From positions 1 through 64,000 of the forward strand of contig RDYW01000038.1 of the NCBI GenBank assembly GCA_004293485.1: DNA of 64,000 bases. The letters are read 5' to 3'. This DNA comes from Sphingobacteriales bacterium. Lineage in GTDB: Bacteria > Bacteroidota > Bacteroidia > Sphingobacteriales > Sphingobacteriaceae. This document shows positions 42,662-51,194 of the stretch, piece after piece. The notes below the pieces were generated by a model that was given only the letters and a program-made list of their open reading frames with translations, was not told where the DNA came from and did not search any database. The position numbers and the translations under genes are program-made. How positions within the stretch are numbered: the first letter of the stretch is position 1; each line of letters starts with the position of its first letter.

Positions 42662-44215
42662 TTAGTTTTTGATAGCTACTGGTTTGGTAAAGAAAAAATC
42701 GGGTTTTATGTTGATAGAGAAGTAAGCAAACTGTCCTCTTTTTTCGTATTTATCGTTTACTGGTACGGTAACCAATACTTGGTTTTTGGCATAAGGTAAA
42801 GCATCGGTAGCAAACATAACCGAGTAGCCTAAATCAACGGTGGTAAATTTATTTAAGTTGTAACTTACGGTTAAATCAACTTCGTCGCCTAATTTTTTTG
42901 TACTTACTGGGCTACCTTTCATCGAGTTAGCCATTTCAAAATAATGGTAATCTAACATAACAGAATAGCGGTTTGCCGTAAATTTGGTTTTAAAATAAGC
43001 ATTTTTTAAGCCAGCCGATGGCGAACCAGTGGGTGCATAAAAATAATCCATTAAACCCCAAAACTTATGCGGTGTACCATATAATGGGTCGAAACGTTTT
43101 GTTTCGGTAGCTGTAGTGTTTTCGGTATTTCCCGATAAATAATCGTAACCAGGGCCAGCGGTAAATTTACCTTTACTGTACGTTGCCGAAGCTGTGTAAT
43201 GGTAAGCGTCTAGTTTTTTGCTGTCTCTATCTTTACCCAATTGGTGGTAATAAGCACCATTAATGGCTATTTTACCAAAGCCCGATGCGTTGCCTAAAGT
43301 ATGTGTAATCATCCCACCATAAGTGTAACGATCAACCGTTTTGTGGGTGTTAAAATCGCGAACATATAAGTTACCACCTCCTACAGTTTTAGTTGCGTTG
43401 GTGTAGGCTGTAAAATCATCATTAAAGTATAGTGCCGAAACTTTCGTTTGATTAAACTTTTTAGTTAAATAAACACTAATAAAGTTTTTATAGTTTTGAG
43501 ATGAGCCATTTGTACCCGTTGGGTTAGCAAAATTTACACTACCATTAGCCGAACTTTTGCCTGAAGCATCTAATAAAGGTACTGTTCCTGCAGGTACAGG
43601 TACCAACACATCTATATCGTTTTTAACAAAAGCAGCTGTATTGCCTGGGGTGTAATAAGTATTTATAAAAGTTTCGCTGTTTTGGTTAAAGGCATAACCA
43701 ATATCTAAAGCCCAGCCATGGTGCATAGCTTTTAATAATGCCATATCAAAGCGGCGGCCTTGTTGTAACCAATCTAAATTGCCAATTAATCTCGAGTCGT
43801 CGTATATTAACTCTTGACGGCCAATTTTTAGTGATAAATTATCAATAAATTTGGTTTTAAGTGTTGTATCGGCCATATTTAATAAGGTTATATCGGCCCA
43901 GCCCTCGTGTAGCATTAGTTTGTTGCCATCTGCGGGGCTAATTGTTGAAGCGTCTTGCCCCCATACTCTAATATCTTGCATACTTACACCAAAAGTTACC
44001 CTATCCCATTTGTAACCAAAATTTAATCGGGTACGTTGCGATATAAAATTGGTTGCTTCATCGGCTTTAGGAATTAAATTGGCAAAACCATTGCGGTGTT
44101 CGCCACGTGTGCGCAACTGCCCATTTAGTGTAAACTGAGCGTAGGTTTTGTTGGTTTGTAATGAAATTGCAAATAAAATTGCGAGTGTAATAATTAGTTT
44201 GATTTTTCGATACAT
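42662..44215 (-). CDS. Outer-membrane barrel of the alginate-export/porin type
   Basis: A 517-aa protein with a signal peptide (cut after NKTYA, about residue 26). The mature sequence has the alternating strand pattern of a monomeric barrel and the alginate-export family start FTLNGQLRTRGEHRNGF, with INFISQRTRLNFGYKWD-like strands and LKIGRQELIYDDSRLIGNLD. It is the first gene of the nitrate operon, 28 bp before nrtA, so it probably lets nitrate through the outer membrane. Substrate assignment is by context; the fold assignment is firmer. Confidence 0.8.
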   Translation of the reverse strand: MYRKIKLIITLAILFAISLQTNKTYAQFTLNGQLRTRGEHRNGFANLIPKADEATNFISQRTRLNFGYKWDRVTFGVSMQDIRVWGQDASTISPADGNKLMLHEGWADITLLNMADTTLKTKFIDNLSLKIGRQELIYDDSRLIGNLDWLQQGRRFDMALLKAMHHGWALDIGYAFNQNSETFINTYYTPGNTAAFVKNDIDVLVPVPAGTVPLLDASGKSSANGSVNFANPTGTNGSSQNYKNFISVYLTKKFNQTKVSALYFNDDFTAYTNATKTVGGGNLYVRDFNTHKTVDRYTYGGMITHTLGNASGFGKIAINGAYYHQLGKDRDSKKLDAYHYTASATYSKGKFTAGPGYDYLSGNTENTTATETKRFDPLYGTPHKFWGLMDYFYAPTGSPSAGLKNAYFKTKFTANRYSVMLDYHYFEMANSMKGSPVSTKKLGDEVDLTVSYNLNKFTTVDLGYSVMFATDALPYAKNQVLVTVPVNDKYEKRGQFAYFSINIKPDFFFTKPVAIKN

Positions 44216-44423
44216 TTGTTTAGGGTTTTAAAGTTTACGGATTTTTTTTTACCTTTTTTTAGTCCTAACACGGATGCACCCGTAATAGGATTTTTTTTTA
44301 TTTATTTTTTTAGTAATTATTGTTGTTGTTTGATGTGATAAATGTAGTAAAAATCATGTTATTTTAAAATATTTATGCCATTAATATTTAATTTATATTA
44401 TAAAAATTATAAAAAAGGAGTTT

Positions 44424-44441
44424 TTTAACAAAAATGTTAAA
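44424..44441. promoter_or_regulatory. Candidate Crp/Fnr-type operator
   Basis: The dyad TTTAACA-N4-TGTTAAA has arms and spacing like sites bound by Crp/Fnr-family dimers. It is about 209 bp from the porin start and about 210 bp from the Crp-type gene start, so it could serve both directions. Binding is inferred. Confidence 0.45.
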
Positions 44442-44553
44442 TTTTTAGGTATAAATATTTAGTAATTTATATTATTTGTAATAAATAATAGCTTACTTTT
44501 GTTTATATTGTTGTTATTTTTGTTATATAGATGCTAAAATTTGAATAAAATAG

Positions 44554-44579
44554 ACTCTAAAAAGGAAGATTTTTAGAGT
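44554..44579 (+). promoter_or_regulatory. Perfect 10-bp inverted repeat in the crp leader
   Basis: ACTCTAAAAA, then GGAAGA, then TTTTTAGAGT. It lies 72 bp before the start codon and after the candidate -7 box, so it would be in the mRNA leader, or it could be an operator for autoregulation. Confidence 0.4.
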
Positions 44580-44651
44580 TACACTAAATAATTGCATAGA
44601 TTTTATAAAAATTATTAAAAAATTAATACGTACATAGCTGTTATTATACAA

Positions 44652-45344
44652 ATGAAAATTTACAAAAAAGAATACCCTACCGAAAACTGTTTTATAAGTA
44701 ACCATTGCTTACCCGAATGGTTGCCCGCAATTAATGCTAATAAAATAATATATGAAGTAAAAAAAGGCGAAGTAATATTTACCGAAGGTACTGAAGTAAC
44801 AGGTATATATTTTGTGTACGAAGGTAATGTAAAAGTGCATAAAAAATGGGGTAACGATAAAGAATTAATTTTACGCATTGCTACTAAAGGTGGTATTTTT
44901 GGGCATAGAGGTTTAAGTAGCAAAAGCAATATTTATCCTATATCGGCCACAGCTTTAGAAAATGCTACCGTTTGTTTTATTGATTTGGCATTTTTTTATA
45001 CTACTATAAAAGTAAACCCAGATTTTGGTTTAAAATTAATGCTATTTTTTGCCGATGAGCTACAAGAGTCGGAACGTAAAATGCGTAACCTAGCACATAT
45101 GTCGGTAAAAGGCCGCATTGCAGAGGCTTTGTTACTATTAAAAGAAAAGTTTGGCGAAAAAGATGGTGTTATAAATATAACCCTATCGCGGCAAGACCTT
45201 GCATCTTATGTTGGGGCAACGTACGAAACCGTTTTTAGAACAATTAATGAGCTTGTAGTTGAAAAAAGTATTTCATTGCAAGGTAAAAATATTAAATTAG
45301 AAAATATGGATGTGCTAAAAAATTTAACATTGCAGGCATCCTAG
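44652..45344 (+). CDS. Crp/Fnr-family transcriptional regulator
   Basis: A 230-aa regulator with an N-terminal cyclic-nucleotide-binding-like beta-roll (about 28-130, KGEVIFTEGTEVTGIYFVYE and GGIFGHRGLSSK) and a C-terminal winged helix (about 155-225) with the recognition region LSRQDLASYVGATYETVFRT. Cys residues occur at 13, 19 and in ATVCFID, too few and wrongly spaced for the classic FNR [4Fe-4S] site. It diverges from the nitrate operon and is the likely activator of those genes. Its ligand cannot be read from sequence. Confidence 0.88.
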   Translation: MKIYKKEYPTENCFISNHCLPEWLPAINANKIIYEVKKGEVIFTEGTEVTGIYFVYEGNVKVHKKWGNDKELILRIATKGGIFGHRGLSSKSNIYPISATALENATVCFIDLAFFYTTIKVNPDFGLKLMLFFADELQESERKMRNLAHMSVKGRIAEALLLLKEKFGEKDGVINITLSRQDLASYVGATYETVFRTINELVVEKSISLQGKNIKLENMDVLKNLTLQAS

Positions 45345-45543
45345 ATTGATTTGTGATTTTAAATTGAAAATTTAAAAAACCTTTTAAAGGTTTAGATATT
45401 GAGAATTTTAAATACCATACTATGGGTTTGGAAGTGAAAATTATAATAAACTATTAAACGGGCTATTGGACAATGATAGCGGATTATTTTTATAACTATT
45501 GGTAATTAGTTTTTTGGATTGGGTAAGCATAAAAATTTAATTG

Positions 45544-45609
45544 TATCTTTTTAGCGAATATAATCCCTAAAAAGATATACTTTTGGGGATTACAATCGCT
45601 AAAGTATAT
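45544..45609 (+). promoter_or_regulatory. Leader able to form competing hairpins, upstream of the AAA/DUF4143 gene
   Basis: Three perfect inverted pairs overlap: TATCTTTTTA (45544-45553) with TAAAAAGATA (45568-45577); TTTAGCGA (45550-45557) with TCGCTAAA (45596-45603), stabilised by AATCCC (45562-45567) with GGGATT (45586-45591); and ATATACTTT (45575-45583) with AAAGTATAT (45601-45609). They cannot all form at once. The region ends 22 bp before the start codon. It may be a regulatory leader or a compact palindromic repeat. Confidence 0.45.
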
Positions 45610-45630
45610 TAAAACACAATTCTATTAAAA

Positions 45631-46752
45631 ATGATTGCTAGAACAATTTTAAAAAAAATTCAAAGTAAAATTGATTTTAAAAAAGCAATTTTAATTTTAG
45701 GCCCAAGGCAAGTAGGTAAAACAACACTTATAAATGAGGTGGTATTACAATTAAATACTCCTTTTTTATATATCAATGGAGATGACCCAGCAGTTCGATT
45801 GGCTTGGAATACCCCCACACAGGCCTTTATTAATAACTATATTGGCAATTATAAGGTAATTATAATTGACGAAGCGCAAAGATTAGAAAACATTGGGCTT
45901 AGTGTTAAAATGATTATTGATGCAAAAAAAGATGTTCAGCTTTTTATATCTGGATCATCGGCATTAGCAATAGCCAATAAAATTAACGAACCGCTTACGG
46001 GGCGTAAATGGGAATATAATTTGTACCCAATAAGTTGGAGTGAGGTAAATGAGCATTATTCTTTTGCCAAAACACTAACCCGTTTAAATGAGTTTTTAAT
46101 TACAGGTATGTACCCCGAAGTGCTTACCAATCCTAACCATCGTATTGAAACCTTAACCAACCTATCCAGTAGTTATCTTTATAAAGATGTTTTAGAGATG
46201 GGCGGAATACGCCGACCCGAAATTTTATTAAAACTACTACAAGCACTAGCTTGGCAGGTGGGTAATGAAGTGTCTTTTAATGAACTGGCACAAACCATAG
46301 GTGCCGATAAAGCCACAGTAAGCACTTATATAGATTTGCTTGAAAAAGCATTTGTGATTTTTAAACTGAAGCCCTTTGCCCGTAATCTTAGAAACGAAAT
46401 TAATAGTACACGTAAAATATATTTTTACGACAATGGTATCAGAAACACGATTATTAATAATTTATCGCCAATTGAGCAAAGAAATGATATTGGAGCATTA
46501 TGGGAAAACTTTATAATTAGTGAACGCAGAAAAAAACTTGCGTATAATGGATTTTATGGTAATGTGTATTTTTGGCGAAATAAAGCACAAGCCGAAATTG
46601 ATTATATTGAAGAGCAAGATGGTGTGATAAATGTATTTGAATTAAAATGGAATCCAAAAATTCGCGTTAAGTTCCCAAAAGCATTTATAGATACTTACAG
46701 TCCGCAAAACACGCACATAGTAAACAGAGATAATTTTTGGGAATTTTTGTAA
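45631..46752 (+). CDS. AAA_14/DUF4143 family ATPase
   Basis: A 373-aa protein of the common 'ATP-binding protein, DUF4143' family. Walker A is GPRQVGKTT (about 24-32), Walker B with sensor is YKVIIIDEAQRLENIG, followed by LFISGSSALAIANK and LTGRKWEYNLYPISW. The C-terminal DUF4143 region contains ETLTNLSSSYLYKDVLEMGG and a PD-(D/E)XK-like nuclease remnant (AEIDYIEEQDGVINVFELKW). These genes are frequent in accessory DNA and their role is not settled. It stands alone between the Crp-type gene and moeA, with a structured leader. Confidence 0.85.
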   Translation: MIARTILKKIQSKIDFKKAILILGPRQVGKTTLINEVVLQLNTPFLYINGDDPAVRLAWNTPTQAFINNYIGNYKVIIIDEAQRLENIGLSVKMIIDAKKDVQLFISGSSALAIANKINEPLTGRKWEYNLYPISWSEVNEHYSFAKTLTRLNEFLITGMYPEVLTNPNHRIETLTNLSSSYLYKDVLEMGGIRRPEILLKLLQALAWQVGNEVSFNELAQTIGADKATVSTYIDLLEKAFVIFKLKPFARNLRNEINSTRKIYFYDNGIRNTIINNLSPIEQRNDIGALWENFIISERRKKLAYNGFYGNVYFWRNKAQAEIDYIEEQDGVINVFELKWNPKIRVKFPKAFIDTYSPQNTHIVNRDNFWEFL

Positions 46753-46905
46753 CCAGATGGCTTAACTGAGGTTTTATAAAATTAAATTTTTAAATACAAA
46801 ATAAGTCTAATTCAGCACCAAACGGTATAAGCCCGCCCCAAGCACTTTGCCTTTTTTGTAGTGAAATATGCACCTATTCAAATAAAAAACCCTCAATCAA
46901 AAATC

Positions 46906-48096
46906 TCACATATCCCAATAACCTAAAATTTCCCCCATATCCAAATCGCCCTTTGCTGCTGGGTGCAAAGCTAAACCATTGGCTTGTAAACCTAGGCGTA
47001 TATCGCCCGAGCCATTAATAGCTACACTATTTAAGGTTTGATTTTCGTAGTTAATAATTACAGGAAAAAACTCATCGAATTTGGTTTTTTGGCTACGTTG
47101 GTTATTTAAAGGCAATATTTTATGTACATTTTGTGGTAAACCAACAGCTTTGTGTATAAATGCTTGTATAAATATAGTAAATGTTACCAAACACGAAAAC
47201 GGGTTGCCGGGCAGTGCAAACACCATTGCGCCCTTTGGTTTTTTGCCGCACCAAATAGGTTTGCCAGGTTTTATAGCTACTTTATGAAACAGTTTTTGTA
47301 CGCCTAAACTGCTTAAAACCGAAGGCACAAAATCGGCATCGCCAGCCGATACGCCTCCGCAAAGTATTAAGATATCTACATCTAAATAATTTTTAATACC
47401 AGCTTCCAATAGCTTTTCGTTATCAATAATATGCTGGCAATATAAAGGTTCAATGTTGTTTTGTTTTAATAATGATTTGATAACGTGTAGGTTGCTGTTG
47501 CGTATCTGTACATCGCACACAGTTTCATCTATAGGTTTTACTTCGCCGCCTGTGGTAATTATAGCCACCGTAGGCATTTTGTTTATTTGTACTTTACTTT
47601 TTCCAAGCGATGCCAATAAGCCAATTACAGTAGGCTTTATTTTTGTACCTATGGGTATAGCCAATTCTCCATTTTTAATATCTTGCCCTTGTGTGGCAAT
47701 ATTTTGGAATTTTTTTACATCATTAACCAATATACTGGCAGTATTTTGGTTAAGTTCAATATCTTCTACACGTATTACGGCATCAGCGCAAAGCGGCACA
47801 GCAGCTCCCGTCATAATTTTAAAACATTGGCCAGGTTTTAAAATTAAATCGCAAGCCTCGCCTGCATATATGGTTTGTATAATGGTAAATTGGGTAATGT
47901 TGTTTTCTACATCTTTACTATCAATGGCAATACCATCCATTGCGCTACGGTTAAAAGGCGGGTAATCTCTATCAGCAAAAACATTTTCTCCAATTACACG
48001 GTTTAGCGAGTCGTCTAAATCAATTATTTCTTTACCAAAACTTTGTGCATTTGCTAAAATAATTTCTAAAGCTTGCAAATAATGTATAAAATCCAT
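46906..48096 (-). CDS. moeA: Molybdopterin molybdenumtransferase MoeA
   Basis: A 396-aa cytoplasmic enzyme that inserts molybdate into adenylated molybdopterin to complete the Mo cofactor. Family motifs are DRDYPPFNRSAMDGIAI (38-54), the MTGAAVPLCADAVIRVED region, VAIITTGGEV, LCGGVSAGDADFV and FALPGNPFSCLVTF. It lies 3 bp after the moaC-moaB fusion, so the two are one operon. It serves the nitrate reductase encoded nearby. Confidence 0.95.
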   Translation of the reverse strand: MDFIHYLQALEIILANAQSFGKEIIDLDDSLNRVIGENVFADRDYPPFNRSAMDGIAIDSKDVENNITQFTIIQTIYAGEACDLILKPGQCFKIMTGAAVPLCADAVIRVEDIELNQNTASILVNDVKKFQNIATQGQDIKNGELAIPIGTKIKPTVIGLLASLGKSKVQINKMPTVAIITTGGEVKPIDETVCDVQIRNSNLHVIKSLLKQNNIEPLYCQHIIDNEKLLEAGIKNYLDVDILILCGGVSAGDADFVPSVLSSLGVQKLFHKVAIKPGKPIWCGKKPKGAMVFALPGNPFSCLVTFTIFIQAFIHKAVGLPQNVHKILPLNNQRSQKTKFDEFFPVIINYENQTLNSVAINGSGDIRLGLQANGLALHPAAKGDLDMGEILGYWDM

Positions 48097-48099
48097 GGT

Positions 48100-49050
48100 T
48101 TAATGTCCTCCACCTTTCATCATTTTACGGGCATGAAAAACAGCGGGTAAAATTGCCTCTAGCGATTCCCTTGCTCCATCGCTGCTGCCAGGCAATGTAA
48201 CAATTAGGGTATTGGCTATAGAGCCCGCCACGCCACGGCTCATCATGGCTACAGGTGTACGCATTTGGCCATGGTGGCGCATGGCTTCGGTTATGCCATC
48301 GGCATCGCGTTCTAAAATTTCTTTTACGGCTGTAACCGTATTATCGCGTGGCCCTAAACCTGTGCCGCCAGTGGTAAAAATAAAATGCACATCATGCTCT
48401 ACCCATTGCTTTATTTGTTGTTGTATTTGGGTTTTATTGTCGGGTACTATTTGGTAATCAATTACATTAGCATTTACATTTTGTAGCATTTTCTTTATCA
48501 GGATGCCGCTTGTATCATGCCGTTTGCCTTCGGCTGTACTATCGCTGCATACCAAAATTGCACAAGTAGGCGGGGAAGAAAAATATTTTTTACGGTCGCT
48601 TTTACCGCCTTTTTTTTCTAATAATTTAATATGTCCAATTTCTAATGCGGTATCAATAGGTTTTAGCATATCGTAAATTTCGAGGGCGGCAACGCTTACG
48701 GCGGTAAGCATTTCCATTTCAATACCTGTGCGGCCTATAGATTTTGCTTCACCCATAATTACAATGCCGCTACGGTTTAAAATATTATCGTTAAAAAATG
48801 GTTGGTGTGTTGCTTTATCTAAAAATGTAAAGCCAATATCCATTGCATCAATAGTAACGGGGTGGCAATGGGGTAAAAGGGTAGGGGTTTGCTTTGCGCC
48901 AATAAAACCTGCCGCCTTTGCTACATCAAATAAATTGCCTTTTGGTAGTTTATCATCTTTAATAGTTTGTACCGTTGCGGGGCTACAAAAAATTACGGCA
49001 ATGGCTTTTGCGCTGCGTAGGGTTATTTGTTTATGGGTAATATCTCGCAT
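48100..49050 (-). CDS. moaCB: Bifunctional MoaC/MoaB molybdenum cofactor protein
   Basis: A 316-aa fusion. The N-terminal half (about 1-155) is MoaC, cyclic pyranopterin monophosphate synthase, with LLPHCHPVTIDAMDIGF and GIEMEMLTAVSVAALEIYDM. The C-terminal half (about 163-316) is MoaB/MogA-like, which adenylates molybdopterin, with ILVCSDSTAEGKRHDTSG, FIFTTGGTGLGPRDNT and VTLPGSSDGARESLEAI. Such MoaCB fusions are known in several phyla. It precedes moeA and is divergent from the UbiD-family gene. Confidence 0.93.
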   Translation of the reverse strand: MRDITHKQITLRSAKAIAVIFCSPATVQTIKDDKLPKGNLFDVAKAAGFIGAKQTPTLLPHCHPVTIDAMDIGFTFLDKATHQPFFNDNILNRSGIVIMGEAKSIGRTGIEMEMLTAVSVAALEIYDMLKPIDTALEIGHIKLLEKKGGKSDRKKYFSSPPTCAILVCSDSTAEGKRHDTSGILIKKMLQNVNANVIDYQIVPDNKTQIQQQIKQWVEHDVHFIFTTGGTGLGPRDNTVTAVKEILERDADGITEAMRHHGQMRTPVAMMSRGVAGSIANTLIVTLPGSSDGARESLEAILPAVFHARKMMKGGGH

Positions 49051-49181
49051 GAAGTGGGTTGTATAAGATTTTGGTTTTTTTAGCTAAATTGCGTTAAAAA
49101 ATGTAAAAGCGTATTATCCAAAGGTAATTTAAAAAGAAAAGTAAAAGGAGATTTTTTTTAGTAAAATTGAAGCCAAAATAC

Positions 49182-49221
49182 TTATTATTTGCTGCTGGCT
49201 TAAGCCAGCAGCAAATAATAA
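49182..49221. repeat. Perfect 40-bp palindrome
   Basis: Each half is the exact reverse complement of the other, with no spacer, centred on GGCTTAAGCC between 49201 and 49202. The GC-rich core is GCTGCTGGCTTAAGCCAGCA plus GC. It lies between divergent genes, 52 bp before the ubiD-family start codon, and could act as an operator, an RNA hairpin or a dispersed repeat. Confidence 0.85.
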
Positions 49222-49272
49222 AATAAATATCCTACCCAAAAACAAAAATCCCACCAAAACCATTTACCTATT

Positions 49273-51114
49273 ATGAGTTATAAAAGTTTGCAAGCCTGCG
49301 TAAATGATTTAGAAAAAAACGGGCATTTAATTACGATAAAACAAGAGGTTGACCCATATTTAGAAGCTGCCGCTATACACCTGCGGGTGTACGAAGCTGG
49401 TGGCCCAGCCTTGCTGTTCGAGAACTTAAAAGGCAGCAAGTTTCCTGCGGTATCTAATTTGTTTGGCACCTTAGAGCGTAGCAAATTTATGTTTAGAGAT
49501 ACGCTTGCAAACATAAAAACACTGGTAAACTTAAAAAACAATCCGCTTGAAGCGATAAAAAATCCGCTAAAATATGCAGGTGTATCGTTTACGGCGTTAT
49601 CGGCTTTGCCACTAAAAATTCCTCAAAGATTTGCAAAAGTTAATTTTGGCCGATCCCAAATAAGCCAAATACCACCCATTGTAAACTGGCCAATGGATGG
49701 TGGGCCATTTGTAACCATGCCACAGGTTTATACCGAAGATATAGAAAAACCGGGCATTATGAATGCCAACTTAGGTATGTACCGCATACAATTAGGTGGT
49801 AATGATTATGTTGTAGATAAAGAAATTGGCCTGCATTATCAGCTACACCGTGGTATAGGCGTACACCAAACCAAAGCCAACGCAAAGGGACAACCTTTAA
49901 AAGTAAGTATTTTTGTAGGTGGCCCGCCAGCACACCCATTGGCAGCGGTAATGCCTTTGCCCGAAGGGTTATCCGAAATGACTTTTGCAGGAGCATTAAA
50001 CAACCGCCGTTTTAGGTATTTTTATGATAAGGAAGGTTTTTGTATTTCGGCCGATGCCGATTTTGTAATTACAGGAACCGTAGAGCCCCACCAAAATAAA
50101 ATGGAAGGGCCATTTGGCGATCATTTGGGATATTACAGCCTGCAACATTTGTTTCCGCTACTAAAAGTGCACAATGTTTACCACAAGCAAAATCCAATTT
50201 GGAGCTTTACCGTGGTTGGTCGCCCGCCGCAAGAAGATACCAGCTTTGGTGCACTTATACATGATATTACAGGCGCTGCCATCCCCAAAGAAATACCCGG
50301 TTTACACGCCGTAAACGCTGTAGATGCTGCAGGTGTGCACCCTTTACTTTTTGCCATAGGCAGCGAACGTTACACGCCCTATATTAAAGAACGCAAACCG
50401 CAAGAAATTTTAACTTTGGCCAACCATATACTGGGCAAAAGCCAGTTAAGCCTAGCCAAATACCTGTTTATATGTGCCAAAGAAGATAAGCCTGATGTAG
50501 ATATTCATAACATTGCAGAGTTTTTAACCCATATTTTTGAGCGGATTGATTTTACCCGCGATTTGCACTTTTACACCAAAACTACCATAGATACGCTTGA
50601 TTATAGCGGTACCGATTTAAACTCGGGTTCTAAGGTAGCTTTTACCGTTGCCGGAGAAAAAAAACGAGAACTGTGGAACCAGCTACCAGCTAGTTTTGAT
50701 TTGCCCGCACCTTTTAATCATTTTAAACTGGTAATGCCCGGTATTGTGGCCGTTGATGCACCAAAATTTTTAGATAAATCACAACTAAACAACGAATTAA
50801 ATATTTTAAATGCCTACTTAAAAGATAAAAATTTAACAGGCTTAGCCCTGCTAATTTTGTGCGATGATGCTGGCTTTACCGCCCAAACCGCTAATAATTT
50901 TGTATGGGTAACATTTACCCGCAGTAACCCATCACACGATATACACGGTATTAATAGCTTTACCGAAAACAAGCATTGGGGCTGCACTGGCCCATTAATT
51001 ATTGATGCCCGTATAAAACCACACCACGCACCACCACTTATAAAAGATGCCGCTACCGAAAAAATGGTGGATAAAATGGGGCAAAAAGGCGGGGTATTAT
51101 ATGGTATTATTTGA
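49273..51114 (+). CDS. UbiD-family decarboxylase
   Basis: A 613-aa prenylated-FMN-dependent decarboxylase of the UbiD family, in the longer form usual in Bacteroidota, where it is annotated as a menaquinone biosynthesis decarboxylase. Motifs are GGPALLFENLKGSKFPAVSN, NLGMYRIQLGGND, HRGIGVHQTKA, VEPHQNKMEGPFGDHLGYYS and TGPLIIDARIKPH. It needs prFMN made by a UbiX partner, which is not in this window. The segment ENKHWGCTGPL near the C-terminus also fits the family. The next gene starts 80 bp downstream on the same strand. Confidence 0.88.
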   Translation: MSYKSLQACVNDLEKNGHLITIKQEVDPYLEAAAIHLRVYEAGGPALLFENLKGSKFPAVSNLFGTLERSKFMFRDTLANIKTLVNLKNNPLEAIKNPLKYAGVSFTALSALPLKIPQRFAKVNFGRSQISQIPPIVNWPMDGGPFVTMPQVYTEDIEKPGIMNANLGMYRIQLGGNDYVVDKEIGLHYQLHRGIGVHQTKANAKGQPLKVSIFVGGPPAHPLAAVMPLPEGLSEMTFAGALNNRRFRYFYDKEGFCISADADFVITGTVEPHQNKMEGPFGDHLGYYSLQHLFPLLKVHNVYHKQNPIWSFTVVGRPPQEDTSFGALIHDITGAAIPKEIPGLHAVNAVDAAGVHPLLFAIGSERYTPYIKERKPQEILTLANHILGKSQLSLAKYLFICAKEDKPDVDIHNIAEFLTHIFERIDFTRDLHFYTKTTIDTLDYSGTDLNSGSKVAFTVAGEKKRELWNQLPASFDLPAPFNHFKLVMPGIVAVDAPKFLDKSQLNNELNILNAYLKDKNLTGLALLILCDDAGFTAQTANNFVWVTFTRSNPSHDIHGINSFTENKHWGCTGPLIIDARIKPHHAPPLIKDAATEKMVDKMGQKGGVLYGII

Positions 51115-51194
51115 TGGAATGAACCGTATTTTAATGCCATCTAAAAAAATAATCATCACCTTTGCCAAACAAATTTTGTTACATTTACAGTTCA

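Larger units (their letters stand above)
44216..44651. promoter_or_regulatory. Divergent control region between the nitrate operon and the Crp-type gene
   Basis: No gene is seen in these 436 bp of very AT-rich DNA. Three sites stand out. TTTAACA-N4-TGTTAAA (44424-44441) is a perfect dyad with the 4-bp spacing of Crp/Fnr operators, nearly midway between the two start codons. TACTTTTG (44494-44501) matches the -7 consensus for the plus-strand gene. A perfect 10-bp inverted repeat around GGAAGA (44554-44579) lies between that box and the start codon. Confidence 0.5.

Noticed and set aside
44652-45344. Oxygen sensor of the FNR type
   Set aside because: Only three Cys are visible, at positions that do not match the four-Cys FNR cluster site, so I left the ligand open.
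45631-46752. Member of the nitrate or molybdenum-cofactor system
   Set aside because: The AAA_14/DUF4143 gene is on the opposite strand to the nitrate and moe operons with its own leader, and the family is found in many unrelated contexts.
49182-49221. Replication origin or termination site
   Set aside because: There is no DnaA-box cluster or dnaA/dnaN neighbourhood, and a palindrome alone does not support either.
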